Source: an uncultured Oscillospiraceae bacterium (GTDB lineage Bacteria > Bacillota > Clostridia > Oscillospirales > Ruminococcaceae). Taken from it: a stretch of DNA of 35,430 bases. The position numbers and the translations under genes were made by a program. Shown piece by piece: positions 32,026-35,430 of the stretch; within the stretch, counting starts at the first letter, position 1; each line of letters starts with the position of its first letter. The DNA lies in the NCBI GenBank assembly GCA_910589145.1, contig CAJUSD010000035.1:1-35430 (forward strand), written 5' to 3'. A model generated the notes under the pieces. That model had not been told where the DNA came from and did not search any database. It saw only the letters and a program-made list of their open reading frames with translations.

Positions 32026-32114
32026 AAAATTGCAAAGTATTCTAATATTTGTACAAGATCATATATAAATTTCATTTTATATTTCTGATTTGTAAATTTT
32101 TTTACAGCTTTGCT

Positions 32115-32148
32115 ATTGACGGGCGGTACTTTTATGTTATCATATAAT
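32115..32148 (+). promoter_or_regulatory. Candidate promoter of the second secreted paralogue
   Basis: TTGACG (about 32116-32121) is followed by TATCAT at 16 bp spacing, and by a perfect TATAAT slightly further down at about 21 bp. The first pair is the better spaced; the second has the better -10. The exact start site is uncertain. Confidence 0.4.
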
Positions 32149-32209
32149 TTAGAATGAGTAAGTTTTGGCATAAATTTGCCGACAATTTTCTTTAAAAGGA
32201 GTAGAGTTT

Positions 32210-34546
32210 ATGCAGTTGAGAAAGTCACATCGTTTTATTGCGGCTTTTATCAGTTTCCTGTTAATTACCACCCTTTGTACATCTATTTTTCCGGTCAGCG
32301 CTGCGGATGAAGGCGAAATGCCCCCAAGTCAGGGCGGAGTCGAGGTTGATACAAACCTGGTTGATATGGGGGCGATTGCTGAGACAGACCTTACAAGTAA
32401 AACAGAAGGTACGTTTTCTGTTACAAATGCAACAGGGGAACGCCTTACCTTCAGCAAAGTTCTATATCAGAACACAGAGGGAGCCTTTGTAGAGTCCGAA
32501 TATGTATCACAGTGTTATAACGGAAATCATTTCTATTTATATGGGCCAAATTATATAGATGGCAGCAGTGAATTTGTAAAGCAGTCATATTTTATTAAGC
32601 CATTTACCAGCGGAAGTAAAAAATTAACCGCCAGGGAAGAACCTTATACAGATACTTTCCAGCTTGTTTTTACAAATGGAGAAAAAGAATATTCTGCGGA
32701 AGTATCGGTTTCCTTAACCGTGATACAGGAAGGGCAGCACTTAATCAGCCTTACAGCGCTTAATGGACATATTTACGCATATATGAGCGAAACCATCTAC
32801 GCAACAACGGATGACTTACAAAAAATCCAGCTTGAGGATTTTGAGATTACAGCGACAGATGAAGATGGGAAAGATGTTGAACTTGAGGGATTGAGGATAG
32901 AAACCCGTGACGCAAGCCGGAACTCTATCATCATTGCATTCAATGATCTCCAATCTGATACGACAAAGGTAATAAATGTATCTGTCAAGCATGAAGACGA
33001 CAGTGCTGCAAAAACCGCAGAGTTTAAGGTGGAGGGAAATGTTACTGAAAGCAATATCCCGGAAAGCGGAAACGTTGTAATCAAGGTTATTGACAGCGAA
33101 ACCAAAAAACCTGTACCAGGTGTTCCTGTCAAACTGATTTGCTCCGGTATTCCGGACGTTACAGCCACGACAGACAGCGATGGTTATGCACGGTTCAGCA
33201 ATCTGCAGCCAGGCCAGTATTCACTTTCCATTCATATGGAAGGTTATAATGAAGTGGATTTGGTAAGCCCTGATTTGACTGCTGAGGAAATTCCAGTAAA
33301 CCTTTCCCGTCCTGGCGACCTTGGCTCAGATGAATCTGCCAATATTCAAATTATTGTTAAAAATCAGTATGGTGAGCCAGTAGATGATGCAACGGTTCAA
33401 TTCTTCTGCCCTGCAAACAATGGCAAAGGGGCTGCCCAAACGAATGCGCAGGGGATAGCGACCTTTGAACTCAAGGCCAACAACTATGAAATTACTGTAT
33501 CCAAGAGCGGGCACTTTGACTCTGGAAGCAAAATTTTGTCAGTCACACATAAAGAAGAAGTCCTGGAAATCACTCTTGAAGAGCGTTTTATGTGCCAGGT
33601 TATGACTACTGTCTTAGATGAGGATGGCCGTCCCGTCAGCGGTGCAGAGGTTTATTATACCTGCCCCACCGATAACGATGTAGGCAAATCTAAGACCAAC
33701 AGCCAGGGCAAAACCTCCGAATGGATTTCTATCCGTGCCAACGATTACATTTTGACTGTTACCAAAGCTGGTTTTGAAACGTATGAAAGAAGGGTCAGGG
33801 TAAGCGAATCGAATTCAGAATTTTCTGTTACACTTGAACGTATACGTGCTGTAGATGACGATGACGATGACGACAGCAGTTCTGATTCTGGTTCTTCCGG
33901 CAGTTCCAGCGGTTCTATTGGCATTGGCGGAGGCTCTGGCAGCACAACTGTTAATTCCAAAAACCAGGTGGTGGCCTCGGAAGTAAACCGTCAGATCCAG
34001 CAGGGCATCCGCGATCTTTCTGCTGCAGGCAAAAGTGCCGTTGCAGAGGTTAAAGTTAAAAATGCTGATTCCATTACCCCGGAGGCTTTGAGGTCTATGC
34101 GTTTGACTACAGAGGCTTCCAAGGGCAAGGCAAAGCTTTTAGCAGACTCTACTTCCCCTGACGGAAAAGTGGCTGCCCGTCTGTATATTGACCCTGAAAA
34201 ATCCTTCTATGTTGACAAAGAGATTAAACTGGGCGTTTCTATGGAGGAAAAAGATATCCAGAAAACCTCTTCTACCTTTGAGAAATACTTTGACAACAAT
34301 GTTTCTGTTGTCCATTTTGACCACCAGGGAGCTTTTGGCATGGACATAGAAGCTGCTGTTAAAGTTGACCTCTCCAAACTAAATACCCAGAACCTCATGT
34401 TCTATTCCTATAATGCTGCAACTAACCGCTATACCCCTATAGTTGCTCCTAATGCTTCGATTGACAAAAATGGATTTCTGCACTTTACAACCAGTTTAGG
34501 CGGCGACCTCATTATTACTGATAAACCTCTTACCCCTCGTTCTTAA
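32210..34546 (+). CDS. Secreted multidomain protein with carboxypeptidase-regulatory-like repeats (paralogue 2)
   Basis: A 778-residue paralogue of the protein at 29071-31476 with the same layout: signal peptide ending FPVSAADE, a diverged Ig-like N-terminal region, three beta-sandwich modules (NVVIKVIDSETKKPVPGVPV; NIQIIVKNQYGEPVDDATVQ; TTVLDEDGRPVSGAEVYYTC), an Asp then Ser/Gly linker, and the shared C-terminal domain. The third module and the C-terminal ~115 residues are almost identical between the two proteins, while the DNA differs at many third positions. The N-terminal ~280 residues are much less similar. There is no membrane anchor or sorting motif. The RBS is AAAAGGAGTAGAGTTT before ATG. 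Confidence 0.8.
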   Translation: MQLRKSHRFIAAFISFLLITTLCTSIFPVSAADEGEMPPSQGGVEVDTNLVDMGAIAETDLTSKTEGTFSVTNATGERLTFSKVLYQNTEGAFVESEYVSQCYNGNHFYLYGPNYIDGSSEFVKQSYFIKPFTSGSKKLTAREEPYTDTFQLVFTNGEKEYSAEVSVSLTVIQEGQHLISLTALNGHIYAYMSETIYATTDDLQKIQLEDFEITATDEDGKDVELEGLRIETRDASRNSIIIAFNDLQSDTTKVINVSVKHEDDSAAKTAEFKVEGNVTESNIPESGNVVIKVIDSETKKPVPGVPVKLICSGIPDVTATTDSDGYARFSNLQPGQYSLSIHMEGYNEVDLVSPDLTAEEIPVNLSRPGDLGSDESANIQIIVKNQYGEPVDDATVQFFCPANNGKGAAQTNAQGIATFELKANNYEITVSKSGHFDSGSKILSVTHKEEVLEITLEERFMCQVMTTVLDEDGRPVSGAEVYYTCPTDNDVGKSKTNSQGKTSEWISIRANDYILTVTKAGFETYERRVRVSESNSEFSVTLERIRAVDDDDDDDSSSDSGSSGSSSGSIGIGGGSGSTTVNSKNQVVASEVNRQIQQGIRDLSAAGKSAVAEVKVKNADSITPEALRSMRLTTEASKGKAKLLADSTSPDGKVAARLYIDPEKSFYVDKEIKLGVSMEEKDIQKTSSTFEKYFDNNVSVVHFDHQGAFGMDIEAAVKVDLSKLNTQNLMFYSYNAATNRYTPIVAPNASIDKNGFLHFTTSLGGDLIITDKPLTPRS

Positions 34547-34853
34547 AAGGTTGACACCTTTAATGGAGATTTTCTGGCGGAGAGTTTGCTTTTTATGTTT
34601 TCATACAGGCAGCTCTCTGCCAGAAGGGCGGTTGAAGGGATACAGCCACCAAATTTAGATTATAGTATGGGATTCTTCTCTTTTCTTAAACCTATACTGT
34701 AACAGATTTGATTGATAACCATTAGATTTCAAAATTATGAATGTTGTAGCTGACACCGTTCTGTTCCCATATCTTTAATGGTTAGCGAACAGATCTAAAT
34801 TACTTAATGCTAAACCTTAGTTATTTAAAAAACGCTTAGGGGAGAGAAAACCG
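34547..34853. other. Intergenic region with inverted repeats before the chemotaxis gene
   Basis: An 11-bp inverted repeat, CTGGCGGAGAG (34574-34584) against CTCTCTGCCAG (34613-34623), may be part of termination after the secreted protein, although no U tract follows. AACCATTA (34717-34724) and TAATGGTT (34776-34783) form a second dyad. No gene is seen. Confidence 0.45.
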
Positions 34854-35430
34854 ATGAAAAACCTTAAAATTAGAACTAAACTTTTTTTGTTGTCTGGTTT
34901 TATGCTGATTGGCATAATTGTAATGGGGCTTGTTTCGCTTATATACATGAATCAAATTAACCAGGGGACTGCAATTATTTCATCTAACTGGATGCCTTCT
35001 ATTATTGTGTCGGAAGAACTCAATACGCTTACATCTGATTTTCGGAAAGAGGAATATAAGCATATAGTCGTTCAGGATGAAAAAACAATGCAGGAAACAG
35101 AAGCAAAGATGGAAGAATTTAGTAAAGAAATTGACGAAATGTTCAGACAATATTCTTCCTCCCTGGTAACGAATAGTACAGACCAGCAGCTTTTACAACA
35201 AGCACAGACGGCTTGGAATAAGTATATGCAGCTTCACAACTCTGTTATGGAATTGAGCCGCCAAAATAAGACGGATGAGGCTATAGAGGTTATTTTGGAA
35301 TCCTTTGCACCATTTGATGAAGCGGCAGGTTATTTCGATCAAATAGTGCTGTTTAACAAAAACGGAGCGGATCAGGCGAATTCAGACGGCAACAGCTTAT
35401 TTGCATCAGCTGTTAGATTTGTTATTTTAA
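34854..35430 (+). CDS. Methyl-accepting chemotaxis protein, N-terminal part (cut by window end)
   Basis: The frame is open from ATG at 34854 to the window end (192 codons). It begins with a short basic stretch (MKNLKIRTKLFL), a membrane segment near LSGFMLIGIIVMGLVSLIYM, and then a four-helix-bundle sensor (4HB_MCP type) with the helical pattern NWMPSIIVSEELNTLTSDFR and later QTAWNKYMQLHNSVM. This matches the ligand-binding half of a chemoreceptor. The second membrane segment, HAMP and signalling domains would lie beyond the window. GGGGAG precedes the ATG at good spacing. The sensed ligand is unknown. Confidence 0.8.
   Translation, partial: MKNLKIRTKLFLLSGFMLIGIIVMGLVSLIYMNQINQGTAIISSNWMPSIIVSEELNTLTSDFRKEEYKHIVVQDEKTMQETEAKMEEFSKEIDEMFRQYSSSLVTNSTDQQLLQQAQTAWNKYMQLHNSVMELSRQNKTDEAIEVILESFAPFDEAAGYFDQIVLFNKNGADQANSDGNSLFASAVRFVIL

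Overview
The window looks like chromosome from an anaerobic gut Firmicute, most likely class Clostridia and perhaps the Oscillospirales. This is inferred from moderate GC, strong AGGAGG ribosome-binding sites, frequent TTG/GTG starts, a glycyl radical enzyme, a flavoreductase-rubredoxin fusion, LplB/YtcP-type sugar permeases, an Rpn-family gene and large secreted proteins with MBG/YDG and carboxypeptidase-regulatory-like domains. I see no rRNA, tRNA, CRISPR array, insertion sequence or prophage. The species cannot be named from the sequence.

Layout. (1) 1-352 is a GC-rich intergenic stretch with hairpins and short repeats. (2) 353-3085 is a plus-strand run: unknown lipoprotein, small membrane-anchored protein, SMI1/KNR4 (SUKH) protein and NimA-like flavoprotein. 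(3) 3162-4103, minus strand: a GPP34-like protein with a near-consensus promoter and three tandem heptamers, then a MerR-type HTH frame lacking a normal start codon. (4) 4360-6960, minus: a three-gene ABC-2 exporter. (5) 7051-11880, minus: acidic Cys-rich membrane protein, dehydratase-type glycyl radical enzyme, its radical-SAM activase, and a frameshifted Rpn-like gene. (6) 12334-18910: a membrane-bound AraC-type regulator diverging from a carbohydrate ABC importer (two permeases and a lipoprotein binding protein). (7) 18995-21209: a PHP-domain phosphoesterase diverging from a secreted Amidase_6 protein. (8) 21474-35430 is a surface and secretion region: sugar-1-phosphate transferase, a 1,672-residue transglutaminase-like surface protein, a flavoreductase-rubredoxin, an EEP-family phosphatase, two large secreted paralogues flanking a DUF4234 membrane protein, and the start of a methyl-accepting chemotaxis protein cut by the window edge.

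The most interesting locus is the AraC-type regulator. Its sensor half and DNA-binding half lie in different frames, joined exactly at an uninterrupted C10 run on the coding strand. Deleting one C gives one open frame of 792 codons. This is what a phase-variable (contingency) regulator would look like, although assembly error or plain pseudogenisation would look the same. The divergent importer promoter carries up to five ATGTCC-like elements spaced 20-22 bp, a plausible target array. A second uninterrupted run, G9, lies upstream of the sugar-transferase promoter. Other points worth checking are the GPP34/MerR arrangement, the unassigned glycyl radical enzyme with its Cys-rich partner, and the conserved C-terminal domain of the secreted paralogue pair.
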